Below are positions 11,978-22,946 of a stretch of DNA of 64,000 nucleotides, piece after piece. The translations under genes and the position numbers were made by a program. Within the stretch, counting starts at the first letter, position 1. Each line of letters starts with the position of its first letter. Source of the DNA: Lentilactobacillus sp. Marseille-Q4993 (GTDB lineage Bacteria > Bacillota > Bacilli > Lactobacillales > Lactobacillaceae); assembly GCF_951230165.1 (NCBI RefSeq), contig NZ_CATNVB010000004.1, positions 1 to 64,000 on the forward strand, written 5' to 3'. Under the pieces are notes generated by a model that saw only the letters and a list, made by a program, of their open reading frames with translations, made no database searches and had not been told where the DNA came from.

Positions 11978-12889
11978 ATGGGTGCTTCGCTAAACGATGT
12001 TAAACATCGGATCACTTCTACTAAGAAGACACGTCAGATTACAAATGCCATGGAAATGGTTTCTCAAGCAAAATTGAACCAAATCCAAAAGCATACGACA
12101 AGTTATGATCAATATGCAAGCCAGGTAAAAGCTGTAGTTTTGCACTTAGCTCAATCCCATTTTTTGGATGGATTGACTAAACCTTCCGGTAATTCAGCTA
12201 AAAATGAATCATCGACAAAGAGAACTGCGTATATGATAATTACTTCTGATCGCGGTATGGTTGGAAGTTATAATAGTAATGTTATTCGGGAAACTAATGA
12301 GTTCATCGAAAAACATTCAGGAGATTCAAGCGACTATCAAGTTTTAGCAATTGGTGGAAACGGAGCCGACTTCTACAAGAAGCGAGGCGTTAATGTTTCT
12401 TACGAATACCGTGGAGTTAGCGATGTTCCAACTTTCGTTGAAGTTGGCGAAATCGTTAAAACTGCTACTAAGATGTTTGATAATGGTGCGTTTGATGAAC
12501 TGTACGTTTGTTACGAACACTTTGTTAACCGACTAACATCTAGATTTAGAGCTGAAAAGATGCTCCCAATCGATAGTGAAGCGTTTGAATCTGAAGCTAG
12601 TCAGGATATTGAAACCAAAGAACTTACAGCTGCTTATGATGTTGAACCATCAGAATCAGATGTTCTAGATGTTATTTTGCCTCAATATTCTGAGAGTTTG
12701 GTTTATGGTGCTATTTTGGATGCTAAGACGTCTGAACATGCATCAAGTTCAACAGCTATGAAGTCTGCTTCCGATAATGCGGATGATTTGATTTCAAGTC
12801 TTGAACTTCAATACAACCGTGCTCGTCAAGCCGCAATCACTACTGAAATCACCGAAATTACTGGTGGTCAGGAAGCACTTAGTCAATAA
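11978..12889 (+). CDS. atpG: ATP synthase F1 subunit gamma
   Basis: Gamma is the central rotor shaft. The 303-aa protein starts with [20 protein letters not shown] and ends with the matching helix that carries [16 protein letters not shown]. The central Rossmann-like part holds a short Ser/Thr-rich stretch near residues 65-80, seen in lactobacilli. A strong AAGGAGGTG precedes the ATG. Confidence 0.96.
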   Translation: MGASLNDVKHRITSTKKTRQITNAMEMVSQAKLNQIQKHTTSYDQYASQVKAVVLHLAQSHFLDGLTKPSGNSAKNESSTKRTAYMIITSDRGMVGSYNSNVIRETNEFIEKHSGDSSDYQVLAIGGNGADFYKKRGVNVSYEYRGVSDVPTFVEVGEIVKTATKMFDNGAFDELYVCYEHFVNRLTSRFRAEKMLPIDSEAFESEASQDIETKELTAAYDVEPSESDVLDVILPQYSESLVYGAILDAKTSEHASSSTAMKSASDNADDLISSLELQYNRARQAAITTEITEITGGQEALSQ

Positions 12890-12896
12890 ACAATAA

Positions 12897-14327
<1,431 letters not shown>

Positions 14328-14340
14328 GGAGGGGTTCTAA

Positions 14341-14757
14341 ATGGCTGATGATTCAGTTATCACCGTTAGTATCGTTACTCCTGATGGAAAAGTTTATGAG
14401 CATTCTGCAGATATGCTAGTTGTTTCAACTAAAGGCGGACAACTTGGTATTATGGCAAATCACTTACCCGTTATTGCGACACTTGCGGTGGATGAAACTC
14501 GAGTTAAACATGACGGAGAAGAGGATAGAATCGCTGTTAATGGTGGTTTTATTGAATTCTCAAACAATGTTGCTACCATCGTTGCTGATAGTGCTGAAAA
14601 TCAGAGCGATATTGATCTTGCTCGTGCTGAAAGTGCACGTAAGCGCGCTGAAATTAGACTTAAAGAAGCTCGCGAAAAACAAGATAAAGATTCTGCTCTT
14701 AGAGCACAAGTTGCTCTTCGTCGGGCAATTAATCGAATTAATATCGCTAATAAATAG
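14341..14757 (+). CDS. atpC: ATP synthase F1 subunit epsilon
   Basis: Epsilon links rotor to c ring and inhibits ATP hydrolysis through its C-terminal helices. The 138-aa protein has the N-terminal beta-sandwich (ITVSIVTPDGKVYEH, QLGIMANHLPVIA) and two C-terminal helices rich in Arg and Ala. It closes the operon and is followed by a terminator. Confidence 0.95.
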   Translation: MADDSVITVSIVTPDGKVYEHSADMLVVSTKGGQLGIMANHLPVIATLAVDETRVKHDGEEDRIAVNGGFIEFSNNVATIVADSAENQSDIDLARAESARKRAEIRLKEAREKQDKDSALRAQVALRRAINRINIANK

Positions 14758-14793
14758 GTTTAGCTTTTTAGCTTTCCTATTCTCAGCGTCAAA

Positions 14794-14821
14794 AGTCTCA
14801 GATTATTCTGAGGCTTTTTTT
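14794..14821 (+). terminator. Rho-independent terminator of the atp operon
   Basis: An 8-bp stem with one G-U pair (14794-14801 with 14808-14815) is followed by seven T's. Confidence 0.88.
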
Positions 14822-14892
14822 ATTTGAGCATTTTGCTTGAGATATTTAATTATCGGAATAGAATAAGTGGGTTAAATCAAGGGGGGATCCAA

Positions 14893-16680
14893 TTGCAAAA
14901 AAATAAGCAAGCTGCTACGGCTGAAACCACTGATGCCTCAATGTCTGATATGTTTGGATTTGTTTTTGGTAAGGTCCTTAATAATAAACGAATTCTAATT
15001 GTGAACATTTTAGCTTTGTTGGTTATTACGGGACTTCAGTTTGTGCTTCCTCAAATTACTCAGTTCATTATTGATACGGTAATTCCTCAGAAAAATATGA
15101 GCCTATTAATCGAATCTGTCGTTGGACTATTGCTGAGTGCTGTGGTGCTTGGATTGTTCAATTTTTTGTCGTCATATTACATGAGCATTATGAGTCAACA
15201 AGCTATTTACGATTTAAGAAACCAGTTGTATCAATATATTTTAAAGTTGGATACTCATTTTTTTGAGTCTAGTAAGACTGGTGATCTGATGGTTCGCCTG
15301 ACAAACGATATTGGAAACTTGCAAAGTTTAATTTCTGCGAATATGCTGTCCATGATTGGGGGCATTTTCACTTTCATTGGAGTGTATGTGTTTATTTTTA
15401 TCGTTAACTGGCAAATGGCACTTGCGGTGACCGTCACGTTTCCAATGATGTTCTTGATTTACCGAATTTTTAGAACCAGAATCAGATCTGCATTTCGGCG
15501 CGCCAGACTTAGCCAGGCTGAAATGTCTAATCAGATGCAAAACACTTTAACTGAAATATCATTAATCAAAAGCTACACCAGTGAAGGAATTGAGTCTGAG
15601 CGATTTGCTTCGTTTGCAGATAAGAATCGCCAGAACATGATTGCTGCAAACAAAAATCAGGCAATTTTTTCACCACTCATTATGTTTGTTAATTATTTAG
15701 GGACGGCAATTGTCCTTTCATTTGGGGCATACTTTGTGGTTAAGGGCGACTTAAAGGTCGGTCAATTAGTGGCTTACATTAGTTATGTTGCAATGTTGCA
15801 AGATCCGATTCGCTCATTTACAATGCTGCTCAATCAATTGCAACAGTCCCTAGTTTCATACGGCCGAATCACTGAAATTCTGAAACTAACTCCTCAAATC
15901 AAGGAGGCAATTAACCCAGTTGCATTTCCGAAAATAAAATCTGGCATTAATTTAAAAAACGTCTCTTTTGCATACTCTGAAACTCACAAGGAAGATATTC
16001 ATGATGCAACTATCAAGGATGTTAGCTTTGACATTAAGTTTGGAAAGATGACCGCTTTAGTAGGGCGTTCAGGTTCAGGTAAGACAACGATTACCAAACT
16101 TATTGATCGACTTTACGACCGGCAGTCCGGAGAAATTCTATTTGATGGCGTTCCAATTGAAAAAATTTCAATTAATTCCTTAAGGCAAAACATTGCCATC
16201 GTTTCTCAGGATACTTTCATGATTGATGGCAGTATTCGAGATAATATCATTTATGGTAATCCGACCGCTACCAATGATGAAGTCTGGCGAGTAGCAAAAT
16301 TAGCAGCCATTGATGGCTTTATCACTAGCTTACCGGATGGAATGGAAACTCAGATTGGTGAGAGAGGAATCAAGTTGTCTGGAGGGCAAAAGCAAAGGAT
16401 TTCAATAGCCCGAGCATTGCTAAAGGATGCACAAATTGTGATTTTAGATGAAGCAACGGCTAGTTTAGATAATGAATCTGAAAAAGCAATTCAACACGCA
16501 ATGAGTCAACTACTTGAGGAAAGGACTTCGCTTGTCATTGCACACAGACTATCAACAATATATAATGCGGATAACATTGTTGTCCTTGACAATGGTAAAG
16601 TAGTTCAGCAGGGAAACCACGAACAATTGATTAGTCAAGAAGGCAGATACAAGGAGCTTTATGAGGCGCAATTTAGTTAG
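14893..16680 (+). CDS. ABC-type multidrug exporter, fused permease and ATPase (BmrA-like)
   Basis: The 595-aa half-transporter would act as a homodimer in the membrane to export drugs or lipids; the substrate cannot be told from the sequence. I choose TTG 14893, six bases after a GGGGGG run (14881-14886); upstream in-frame codons lie in the atp terminator region. Six membrane helices fill about residues 35-300. The ATPase domain follows with GRSGSGKTT, LSGGQKQRISIARAL and VILDEATASLD, and an H-loop in IAHRLSTI. It is a single gene ending in a strong hairpin. Confidence 0.88.
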   Translation: MQKNKQAATAETTDASMSDMFGFVFGKVLNNKRILIVNILALLVITGLQFVLPQITQFIIDTVIPQKNMSLLIESVVGLLLSAVVLGLFNFLSSYYMSIMSQQAIYDLRNQLYQYILKLDTHFFESSKTGDLMVRLTNDIGNLQSLISANMLSMIGGIFTFIGVYVFIFIVNWQMALAVTVTFPMMFLIYRIFRTRIRSAFRRARLSQAEMSNQMQNTLTEISLIKSYTSEGIESERFASFADKNRQNMIAANKNQAIFSPLIMFVNYLGTAIVLSFGAYFVVKGDLKVGQLVAYISYVAMLQDPIRSFTMLLNQLQQSLVSYGRITEILKLTPQIKEAINPVAFPKIKSGINLKNVSFAYSETHKEDIHDATIKDVSFDIKFGKMTALVGRSGSGKTTITKLIDRLYDRQSGEILFDGVPIEKISINSLRQNIAIVSQDTFMIDGSIRDNIIYGNPTATNDEVWRVAKLAAIDGFITSLPDGMETQIGERGIKLSGGQKQRISIARALLKDAQIVILDEATASLDNESEKAIQHAMSQLLEERTSLVIAHRLSTIYNADNIVVLDNGKVVQQGNHEQLISQEGRYKELYEAQFS

Positions 16681-16690
16681 AAAACGTTGG

Positions 16691-16724
16691 TACACCTAAC
16701 ATTAGAGTGTTAGGTGTATTTTTT
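16691..16724 (+). terminator. Rho-independent terminator after the ABC exporter
   Basis: A perfect 11-bp stem (16691-16701 with 16708-16718) is followed by six T's. Confidence 0.92.
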
Positions 16725-16797
16725 GTTAAGCAAATGTTAAAAAATGGTCTAGATGGGCCCGCAAAAGCCAAAAAAACGGGCATTCTATTCCTATTTA

Positions 16798-16806
16798 TGT
16801 TATGAT
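16798..16806 (+). promoter_or_regulatory. ywzB: Extended -10 promoter of ywzB-murA
   Basis: TGT followed by TATGAT lies 27 bases before the ywzB ATG. There is no clear -35 hexamer. Confidence 0.55.
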
Positions 16807-16833
16807 GGAATTTGATATTGGGGAGGAGTCTAG

Positions 16834-17064
16834 ATGACAACAATAGGTATTCAAGGATTACTTACGTTAGTAACATACGTATTTTTCGTGGGGCTTACTT
16901 TTTGGGTTGTCAACCAGATTCACATTGAACGGTTCATTCCAATCCGGGAATTACCTGGTAAGTTACTGATTGTGTTATTATCAGTATCAATTGGATGGGC
17001 ATGTAGTAGTTTTTTCTTATCAGTTATTGATAATATTAGAAATTTGATTTTCTTAGTAAAATAA
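16834..17064 (+). CDS. ywzB: DUF1146 family small membrane protein (YwzB)
   Basis: This 76-aa protein has two predicted membrane helices (about residues 6-26 and 44-68) joined by a short conserved loop with [11 protein letters not shown]. It matches the DUF1146/YwzB family, which sits between the atp operon and murA in Firmicutes; the function is not known. GGGGAGGAG gives a strong start at ATG 16834. Confidence 0.85.
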   Translation: MTTIGIQGLLTLVTYVFFVGLTFWVVNQIHIERFIPIRELPGKLLIVLLSVSIGWACSSFFLSVIDNIRNLIFLVK

Positions 17065-17089
17065 ATTAATTACAGTGGAGGTCGCGGTT

Positions 17090-18397
17090 TTGGATAAGAT
17101 TATTGTTCATGGGGGGAACCCATTAAAAGGTACGGTACATATTGATGGGGCAAAAAATGCCGTGTTACCGATTCAAGCAGCCACAATTCTGGCTAGCGAA
17201 GGGGTAACCACCATTTCTAATGTTCCTTTACTGTCTGATGTATATACAATGAACGAAGTTTTACGTTTTTTGAATATTGATGTTAATTTTGACGAAGAGA
17301 CCAATACGATTGATTTCGACGCCACTAAAAATCTTTCTAGTGAAGCTCCTTTCGATTATGTCTCAAAAATGAGAGCATCAATCGTTGTTATGGGACCACT
17401 TTTAGCTAGACTTGGTAGGGCAAAAGTTGCTCTTCCAGGCGGATGCGCAATTGGTTCTCGGCCAATCGATCTGCATTTAAAGGGCTTCGAGGCACTTGGT
17501 GCCAAGATTAGCCAACACGATGGCTATGTTGAAGCAGTTGCCGAGGACGGATTAAAGGGTAGTGAAATCTACCTTGATTTCCCTAGTGTCGGTGCAACTC
17601 AGAACATTATGATGGCTGCAACATTAGCAGACGGCAAGACAGTTATTCATAATGCTGCGCGTGAACCAGAAATAGTTGACTTGGCAAACGTCTTGAATAA
17701 GATGGGCGCTATTGTCAAGGGTGCCGGAACAGAACAAATCAAGGTTACTGGTGTCGATAAACTTCATGGTACTAATCATGCTGTTGTGCAAGATAGAATT
17801 GAAGCTGGTACGTTTATGATTGCAGCGGCCGCGACTCACGGTGATGTCTTTATTGATGGTGCCATTGCAGAGCATAATCAACCATTGATTTTAAAAATGA
17901 GAGAAATGGGAATTACTGTTGTTGAAATGGATGATGGAATTAGAGTTATTGGACCAGATACAATCAGACCCGTTGATGTTAAGACTCTACCTCACCCAGG
18001 ATTTCCAACTGATATGCAGCCACAAATGACTATTCTACAATTGTTGGCTGACGGAAGTAGCTCAATGACAGAAACTGTTTTTGAAAACAGATTTATGCAC
18101 ATGGAAGAGCTACGGAGAATGAACGCAAAATATACCATCAATGGTAGAACTGCTGTTATGGAAGGCAAAACTCAATTCTCTGGGGCAGAAGTTGCTGCTA
18201 CTGACCTAAGAGCAGCCGCTGCTCTTGTGATTGCAGGATTAGCCGCTGATGGTTATACCCAAGTAAGTAACCTTCAGTATCTTGATCGTGGCTATCATGA
18301 TTTTCATAAAAAGTTAGCATCGTTAGGTGCTGAAATTAAGCGAGTTAATGTTGAAAAAACTAGTACTGTACTAGCAGAAAATTTAGTGAAACATTAA
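17090..18397 (+). CDS. murA: UDP-N-acetylglucosamine 1-carboxyvinyltransferase MurA
   Basis: MurA transfers enolpyruvate from PEP to UDP-GlcNAc, the first committed step of peptidoglycan synthesis and the fosfomycin target. The start is TTG 17090 ([14 protein letters not shown], 435 aa) after GGAGGTC; the GTG at 17075 lies before that site. The fosfomycin-reactive Cys is present in [15 protein letters not shown], so the enzyme should be sensitive. The Lys-Asn of the substrate-binding DGAKNAVLP is intact. The atp-ywzB-murA order identifies it as the main MurA (MurAA type). Confidence 0.95.
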   Translation: MDKIIVHGGNPLKGTVHIDGAKNAVLPIQAATILASEGVTTISNVPLLSDVYTMNEVLRFLNIDVNFDEETNTIDFDATKNLSSEAPFDYVSKMRASIVVMGPLLARLGRAKVALPGGCAIGSRPIDLHLKGFEALGAKISQHDGYVEAVAEDGLKGSEIYLDFPSVGATQNIMMAATLADGKTVIHNAAREPEIVDLANVLNKMGAIVKGAGTEQIKVTGVDKLHGTNHAVVQDRIEAGTFMIAAAATHGDVFIDGAIAEHNQPLILKMREMGITVVEMDDGIRVIGPDTIRPVDVKTLPHPGFPTDMQPQMTILQLLADGSSSMTETVFENRFMHMEELRRMNAKYTINGRTAVMEGKTQFSGAEVAATDLRAAAALVIAGLAADGYTQVSNLQYLDRGYHDFHKKLASLGAEIKRVNVEKTSTVLAENLVKH

Positions 18398-18411
18398 TAA
18401 AATAAATCGGT

Positions 18412-18450
18412 AAAGGGGAGTTGGTTTCAAATCAACTTCCCTTTGATTTT
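18412..18450 (+). terminator. Terminator after murA
   Basis: A 12-bp stem with one G-U pair (18412-18423 with 18433-18444) is followed by a short T-rich tail (GATTTT), so it may be leaky. Confidence 0.65.
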
Positions 18451-18486
18451 GGTTAGAAAAATCCAAAGAATTTGTATTCAACCGTG

Positions 18487-18495
18487 TGGTATAAT
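18487..18495 (+). promoter_or_regulatory. mbl: Extended -10 promoter of the mbl-rodA operon
   Basis: TGG followed by a perfect TATAAT ends 36 bases before the mbl ATG. No -35 hexamer is obvious. Confidence 0.65.
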
Positions 18496-18531
18496 ACACA
18501 ATTAGATAAAGTTTTCGAAAGGAAGTTCATA

Positions 18532-19539
18532 ATGGCAAAAGACATAGGAATCGATTTAGGAACCGCAAACGTATTGATTTACGTTGCTGGAAAGGGGATC
18601 GTGCTAAACGAACCATCTGTGGTTGCAATCGATACAAGAACTAACCAAGTACTAGCCGTTGGATCCGATGCCTACCGAATGGTTGGTCGGACACCAAGTA
18701 ACATTCGAGCAATTAGACCTTTAAAAGATGGAGTTATTTCTGATTTCGATATTACTGAAGAAATGTTGACATACTTCATCAACAAACTTGATGTTAAGGG
18801 CTTTATGTCAAAACCAAAGATTATGATTTGTGCCCCAACTAACGTTACCGAGATTGAAAGAAATGCTATTATGCAAGCCGCTGAAAAAGCAGGTGGTGGC
18901 CAAGTTTATCTAGAAGAAGAGCCAAAAGTTGCTGCTGTTGGTGCTGGAATGGATATTTGGAAGCCCCGTGGTAATATGGTTATTGATATGGGTGGTGGAA
19001 CTAGTGATATCGCCGTTATTTCGCTTGGTGATATTGTTGCAAGCAAGTCCATCCGAGTAGCTGGTGATAAGATGAACACCGAAATTGCCACCTTTATTAA
19101 GCAAAAACACAACTTGGTTATCGGTGAACATACTGCTGAAAAAATCAAGATTGAAATTGGAACCGCTAAGAAAGATCCTGAGAACCTTAAGGAAACGGAA
19201 GTCCGGGGCCGCGATGCTCTTACAGGAATGCCAAGAGCAATAACCATTACCAGTGATGAAGTGGCTGAAGCAATTGGTGACACAGTTCAATTGATTATTT
19301 CTGGCGCCAAGGAAGTTCTTGAAACGATTCCACCTGAATTAGCCTCAGATATCGTTGATCGAGGAGTTATGCTTACTGGTGGTGGTGCTTTATTGAAGAA
19401 TATCGATACGGTTATTGCTGATGCTCTCACTGTTCCCGTTATTATCTCAGAGAGTCCCCTTGACAATGTTGCAAAGGGAGCGGGAATTTTACTTGAACAT
19501 TATGTGAAGAGCCCTAAGAAGGAAACCCAAGAAAAGTAG
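18532..19539 (+). CDS. mbl: Actin-like cell-shape protein Mbl (MreB paralogue)
   Basis: This 335-aa bacterial actin forms membrane-bound filaments that guide lateral wall synthesis. The start is ATG 18532 ([18 protein letters not shown]) after GAAAGGAAG; the in-frame ATG further upstream would lie in the promoter. Phosphate loops DLGTAN and DMGGGTSD are present. It follows murA as mbl does in Bacillus, while a second paralogue at 43968 is joined to mreCD and is the true MreB. yidD starts seven bases after its stop. Confidence 0.88.
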   Translation: MAKDIGIDLGTANVLIYVAGKGIVLNEPSVVAIDTRTNQVLAVGSDAYRMVGRTPSNIRAIRPLKDGVISDFDITEEMLTYFINKLDVKGFMSKPKIMICAPTNVTEIERNAIMQAAEKAGGGQVYLEEEPKVAAVGAGMDIWKPRGNMVIDMGGGTSDIAVISLGDIVASKSIRVAGDKMNTEIATFIKQKHNLVIGEHTAEKIKIEIGTAKKDPENLKETEVRGRDALTGMPRAITITSDEVAEAIGDTVQLIISGAKEVLETIPPELASDIVDRGVMLTGGGALLKNIDTVIADALTVPVIISESPLDNVAKGAGILLEHYVKSPKKETQEK

Positions 19540-19546
19540 GGATAGG

Positions 19547-19822
19547 TTGAAAAGATTTGTTATTTGGCTAGTTAGAGGATACCAGCGATTTATTTCGCCA
19601 CTGTTCCCCCCTACATGCAGATATTATCCAACTTGCAGCTCATACATGATTACTGCCGTAAAAAAACATGGTGCTTTTTTTGGTGCGGTTATGGGAATTG
19701 CAAGAATTTTACGATGTCACCCGTTTGTTAAGGGTGGTTACGACCCTGTTCCGGATCACTTTACGATTTTCCGTAACAAAAAGGCTCGTGATGAATATCG
19801 TGACAAAATGAATTTAAAGTAG
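19547..19822 (+). CDS. yidD: Membrane protein insertion efficiency factor YidD
   Basis: YidD is a small, largely amphipathic protein at the inner membrane that assists YidC/Sec-dependent insertion. The 91-aa product has the family core of [26 protein letters not shown] and the N-terminal helix. It begins with TTG 19547 behind AGGGATAGG. It is normally next to rnpA and yidC; here it lies in the wall-elongation operon between mbl and rodA, as in other lactobacilli. Confidence 0.93.
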   Translation: MKRFVIWLVRGYQRFISPLFPPTCRYYPTCSSYMITAVKKHGAFFGAVMGIARILRCHPFVKGGYDPVPDHFTIFRNKKARDEYRDKMNLK

Positions 19823-19835
19823 CTTAGGAGATTTT

Positions 19836-20060
19836 ATGAGTAAAGCTAAACAATCAGTAAATGTTGAAACAAAAAACTATAAAAATTCTGAGGGCCAAGA
19901 AGTGTCAGAGCTTGTGATTGGAAAAGATACGATTGGAACAATCGTTGAATTGGAAGCTGGTAAATTCCAGGTTACCAACACCGATAATGATGTTTTTCAT
20001 ACCAAGTCATTTGACGAGGGTGCCCAAATGTTGATCAAGCATTTCCATCTTCACCATTAG
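19836..20060 (+). CDS. DUF2969 family protein
   Basis: The 74-aa acidic soluble protein has a compact beta-rich pattern and a His-rich end (KHFHLHH). I recognise it as the DUF2969 family found beside rodA in Lactobacillales; no function is known. It is 13 bases from both yidD and rodA and clearly co-transcribed, so a role in elongasome assembly is possible but only by context. Confidence 0.75.
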   Translation: MSKAKQSVNVETKNYKNSEGQEVSELVIGKDTIGTIVELEAGKFQVTNTDNDVFHTKSFDEGAQMLIKHFHLHH

Positions 20061-20072
20061 AGGAGGGATATT

Positions 20073-21275
20073 GTGGAATCAACAAAGAGAAATTCAAAGG
20101 AATCAGAATCAAGAATTGACTGGGGCATTGTTCTCTGTGTGTTGTTGTTAGCTCTGGTTGGGCTGGCATCAATTTACGTTGCAGCCAGTCATGATACAGG
20201 TGGAAGCAGTGTTATGAAGCAGGTAGTATCCCAGCTGATGTGGTACGCTATTGGAACTGTTGCAGCTGTTATCATCATGCAGTTTGATTCGGAACAACTA
20301 TGGAAAGTGGCACCAATTGCCTATGGATTAGGGATAGCCCTATTGGCTGCGGTGTTAGTTCTCTATAGTCGATCCTATTACCTTAATACCGGAGCCAAGA
20401 GTTGGTTCCAGTTAGGACCGTTAACGTTCCAGCCTTCTGAGGTAATGAAACCCGCGTTCATTTTAATGATGGGCCGGGTAATTGTCGCCCATAATAATAT
20501 GTATCCAATTCGTTCGATGAAGAGCGATTGGCTCTTATTGGGCAAAATGGCCTTGTGGACCTTACCAGTTACTGTTTTACTTAAATTGCAAAACGATTTT
20601 GGTACTATGCTTGTATTCTTTGCGATTCTTGCTGGGATGGTTGTGGTTTCCGGAATTACTTGGAAAATTATCATGCCAACGGTTATTATCGTTTCGGGAA
20701 TTGGGATAACTGCGTTGACGCTGGTTATTTCGGATGCAGGCCGAAAGATTTTGGAAAATTTTGGGTTTAAAGCTTACCAGTTTTCTCGGGTAGATACTTG
20801 GCTTCACCCGTCAGCTGATACTAGTAATCAGGGTTATCAACTATGGCAAAGTATGAAGGCAATCGGTTCGGGAAGTATTTTTGGAACTGGATTTAACAAC
20901 TCACACGTTTATGTTCCGGTTCGAGAATCAGATATGATATTCTCAGTTATTGGCGAAAATTTTGGTTTTATCGGTAGTGCGTTGCTGATTTTTATCTATT
21001 TTCTACTGATTTATCAAATGATCAAGGTTACGTTTGACACTCGTAATGTTTTTTATGCTAATATTTCTACAGGAGTAGTTATGATGATTTTATTCCACGT
21101 ATTTGAAAACGTCGGAATGAGTATCGGATTGCTTCCGCTGACAGGAATTCCATTACCATTTGTTAGTGCTGGTGGTTCGGCGTTAATTGGTAATATGATT
21201 GGAATTGGATTAATAATGTCAATGCAGTACCATAATAAGAGTTATATGTTTGGTGACGACAAAGAATTCTCATAG
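20073..21275 (+). CDS. rodA: SEDS peptidoglycan glycosyltransferase RodA
   Basis: RodA polymerises lipid II into glycan strands during elongation, together with a class B PBP and MreB-type filaments. The 400-aa protein has about ten membrane helices, the SEDS motif TGAKSWFQLGP.TFQPSEVMKP, the catalytic-loop Asp in RESDMIFSVIGE, and the C-terminal GIPLPFVSAGGSAL. The start is GTG 20073 six bases after AGGAGGG. I call RodA rather than FtsW because of the mbl-yidD neighbourhood. Confidence 0.9.
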   Translation: MESTKRNSKESESRIDWGIVLCVLLLALVGLASIYVAASHDTGGSSVMKQVVSQLMWYAIGTVAAVIIMQFDSEQLWKVAPIAYGLGIALLAAVLVLYSRSYYLNTGAKSWFQLGPLTFQPSEVMKPAFILMMGRVIVAHNNMYPIRSMKSDWLLLGKMALWTLPVTVLLKLQNDFGTMLVFFAILAGMVVVSGITWKIIMPTVIIVSGIGITALTLVISDAGRKILENFGFKAYQFSRVDTWLHPSADTSNQGYQLWQSMKAIGSGSIFGTGFNNSHVYVPVRESDMIFSVIGENFGFIGSALLIFIYFLLIYQMIKVTFDTRNVFYANISTGVVMMILFHVFENVGMSIGLLPLTGIPLPFVSAGGSALIGNMIGIGLIMSMQYHNKSYMFGDDKEFS

Positions 21276-21286
21276 GAGTGAATGAT

Positions 21287-21580
21287 ATGAACGAAAAGTA
21301 TTATTGGTTAGACGAAGATAACGGCGTTGTAACGGTTGGACTTACTGAAGAAGGTAAGTCAGAGCTTGGTAATATTACATTCGTTTCGCTACCTAAGGTT
21401 GGCGATAAATTATCTACCAAGGACACTTTACTCAATGTTGAAGCAGATAAAGCAGTTTCTGATATTGAGTCCCCAGTTGATGGAACAATTATTGAAATCA
21501 ACTCAGATGCAGTGAATGATCCTAGTTTACTTAACGGTTCTGACAAGAGTACATCTTGGATTGCTCGAATTGAAAAATAA
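21287..21580 (+). CDS. gcvH: GcvH-like lipoyl carrier protein (orphan)
   Basis: The 97-aa protein is a single lipoyl domain of the glycine cleavage H type: the likely lipoyl Lys55 lies in VEADKAVSDIESPVDG, and the flanking GLTEEGKSELGNI and LNGSDKSTSWIARI match H proteins. ATG 21287 is eight bases after AGGAG; GTG 21278 overlaps that site. It is shorter than usual H proteins (about 125 aa). No gcvT or gcvP is in the window. It could be a lipoate relay or carrier rather than part of glycine cleavage. Confidence 0.8.
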   Translation: MNEKYYWLDEDNGVVTVGLTEEGKSELGNITFVSLPKVGDKLSTKDTLLNVEADKAVSDIESPVDGTIIEINSDAVNDPSLLNGSDKSTSWIARIEK

Positions 21581-21585
21581 TTTTC

Positions 21586-21613
21586 TTGACGTCAATTTGG
21601 AATGTGGTAAACT
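21586..21613 (+). promoter_or_regulatory. metN: Promoter of the metNIQ T-box transcript
   Basis: TTGACG (21586-21591) and TAAACT (21608-21613) are 16 bases apart, with an extended TGG before the -10. Confidence 0.6.
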
Positions 21614-21619
21614 ATTCCT

Positions 21620-21893
21620 ATAATTATCAAAACAAAATGACAAGATGAGTAGATGATTAGATACCCAAAGAGAGCTTCTGGTTGGTGTGAAGAAGTGGTT
21701 GACGACATCGAATATGGTCTTGAAAAAATCATTCGTGGGTGAGTAATCGAACTTGCGATGGGTAACGTCCATTATTTCGTTGGAACGCACTTGTGCGTTC
21801 GCTGAGGCTGCAGTTTGCAGCGAAGTAAAGGTGGTACCGCGAAAAAAGCTCTTCGTCCTTTGAATCCAAGTGATTCGGACGAAGGGCTTTTTG
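21620..21893 (+). ncRNA. T-box riboswitch, methionine specifier (ATG), upstream of metNIQ
   Basis: This leader senses uncharged tRNA and controls readthrough of a terminator. Visible parts are the loop E AGTA (21648-21651), the distal AGAGAG (21669-21674) and GGTTGGTG (21680-21687), then GAA-T-ATG-G with specifier ATG at 21714-21716, the T-box AGGTGGTACCGCG (21829-21841) and a long terminator stem (from 21847) with a T-run near 21889-21893. The spacing GAA-n-XYZ follows the glyQS pattern. An ATC (Ile) reading immediately before GAA is possible but would break that spacing, and the downstream Met transporter supports Met. Confidence 0.9.
21847..21893 (+). terminator. T-box terminator before metN
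   Basis: AGCTCTTCGTCC and the following GAATC pair with GATTCGGACGAAGGGCT, then TTTTTG. The left arm competes with the antiterminator that uses the T-box sequence. Confidence 0.85.
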
Positions 21894-21911
21894 TTTTAAG
21901 GAGGAAGAAAA

Positions 21912-22946
21912 TTGATTCGATTTAACAATGTTTCGAAGCAGTACAACACCAAGGACGGTGAGTTAGTTGCCGTAAACGATGTCAATATTGAAGTTAAGGA
22001 TGGCCAAATATTTGGAATCGTTGGTTATTCTGGTGCTGGAAAGAGTACATTGGTGAGAATGCTTGATGGTTTGGAAGCACCAACAACCGGAGAGATTGAT
22101 ATCAACGGAACAGATATTGCCAAATTGTCTGGTTCGCAATTGAGAAAACAACGCCAAAAAATTGGTATGATTTTTCAGCATTTCAATTTACTTTGGTCAC
22201 GGACGGTGATTCAAAATGTTATGCTACCGCTTGAAATTGCTGGGGTTAGTAAATCAGAGCGGATCAAGAAAGCCCAAGAATTGATTAGTTTGGTTGGATT
22301 ATCAGGACGGGAAAATTCATATCCGTCAGAGTTGTCTGGAGGTCAAAAGCAAAGAGTTGGAATTGCTAGAGCCCTTTCAAATGACCCAGAGATATTGATT
22401 TCTGATGAAGCAACTAGTGCTCTGGATCCAGATACCACTAATGAGGTTCTTGACTTATTACTTAAGATCAACAAACAACTGGGATTAACGATTTTGCTTA
22501 TTACTCATGAAATGCATGCCATTGCTAAAGTTTGTGACGAAGTAGCGGTTATGGATAGCGGCTCAGTTGTTGAGAGTGGTACAGTCTTTGAGGTGTTTAA
22601 GCATCCTAAGCAAGATGTAACTAGAAAGTTTGTTTCGGAAGAGTTCTCAAGCCCACAAGAAAAGGACGATTTGACGGTTACCGAATTGACAGACAGGTAT
22701 CCAGAGGGCAAGCTGATTCGGTTGACGTTCCATGGCCCGCAATCAGAATTGCCAATTGTTTCGAATGTAATTCGAAAGTTTCCAGATATTGAAGTCAATA
22801 TTATTTCTGGCTCAATGAGACAAACCCAGGAAGGTGCCATTGGATCGCTTAGTCTTCAATTTATTGGCAAAACAGAAGTTATTGAAGAGTCTCTTGATTA
22901 TCTTAAGTCGTTGAGAGTTGAAACGGAGGTGATTTCTAATGACTAA
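21912..22946 (+). CDS. metN: Methionine ABC transporter ATP-binding protein MetN
   Basis: MetN powers uptake of L- and D-methionine with MetI and MetQ. The 344-aa protein starts at TTG 21912 behind AAGGAGGAAG. It has GYSGAGKST, LSGGQKQRVGIARAL and LISDEATSALD, followed by the C-terminal NIL domain (about residues 260-344) that binds methionine and inhibits transport when the cell is full. It overlaps metI by 8 bases. Confidence 0.94.
   Translation: MIRFNNVSKQYNTKDGELVAVNDVNIEVKDGQIFGIVGYSGAGKSTLVRMLDGLEAPTTGEIDINGTDIAKLSGSQLRKQRQKIGMIFQHFNLLWSRTVIQNVMLPLEIAGVSKSERIKKAQELISLVGLSGRENSYPSELSGGQKQRVGIARALSNDPEILISDEATSALDPDTTNEVLDLLLKINKQLGLTILLITHEMHAIAKVCDEVAVMDSGSVVESGTVFEVFKHPKQDVTRKFVSEEFSSPQEKDDLTVTELTDRYPEGKLIRLTFHGPQSELPIVSNVIRKFPDIEVNIISGSMRQTQEGAIGSLSLQFIGKTEVIEESLDYLKSLRVETEVISND

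Noticed and set aside
21701-21712. ATC (isoleucine) as specifier of the metNIQ T-box
   Set aside because: It lies before the conserved GAA instead of one base after it, and the genes transport methionine.
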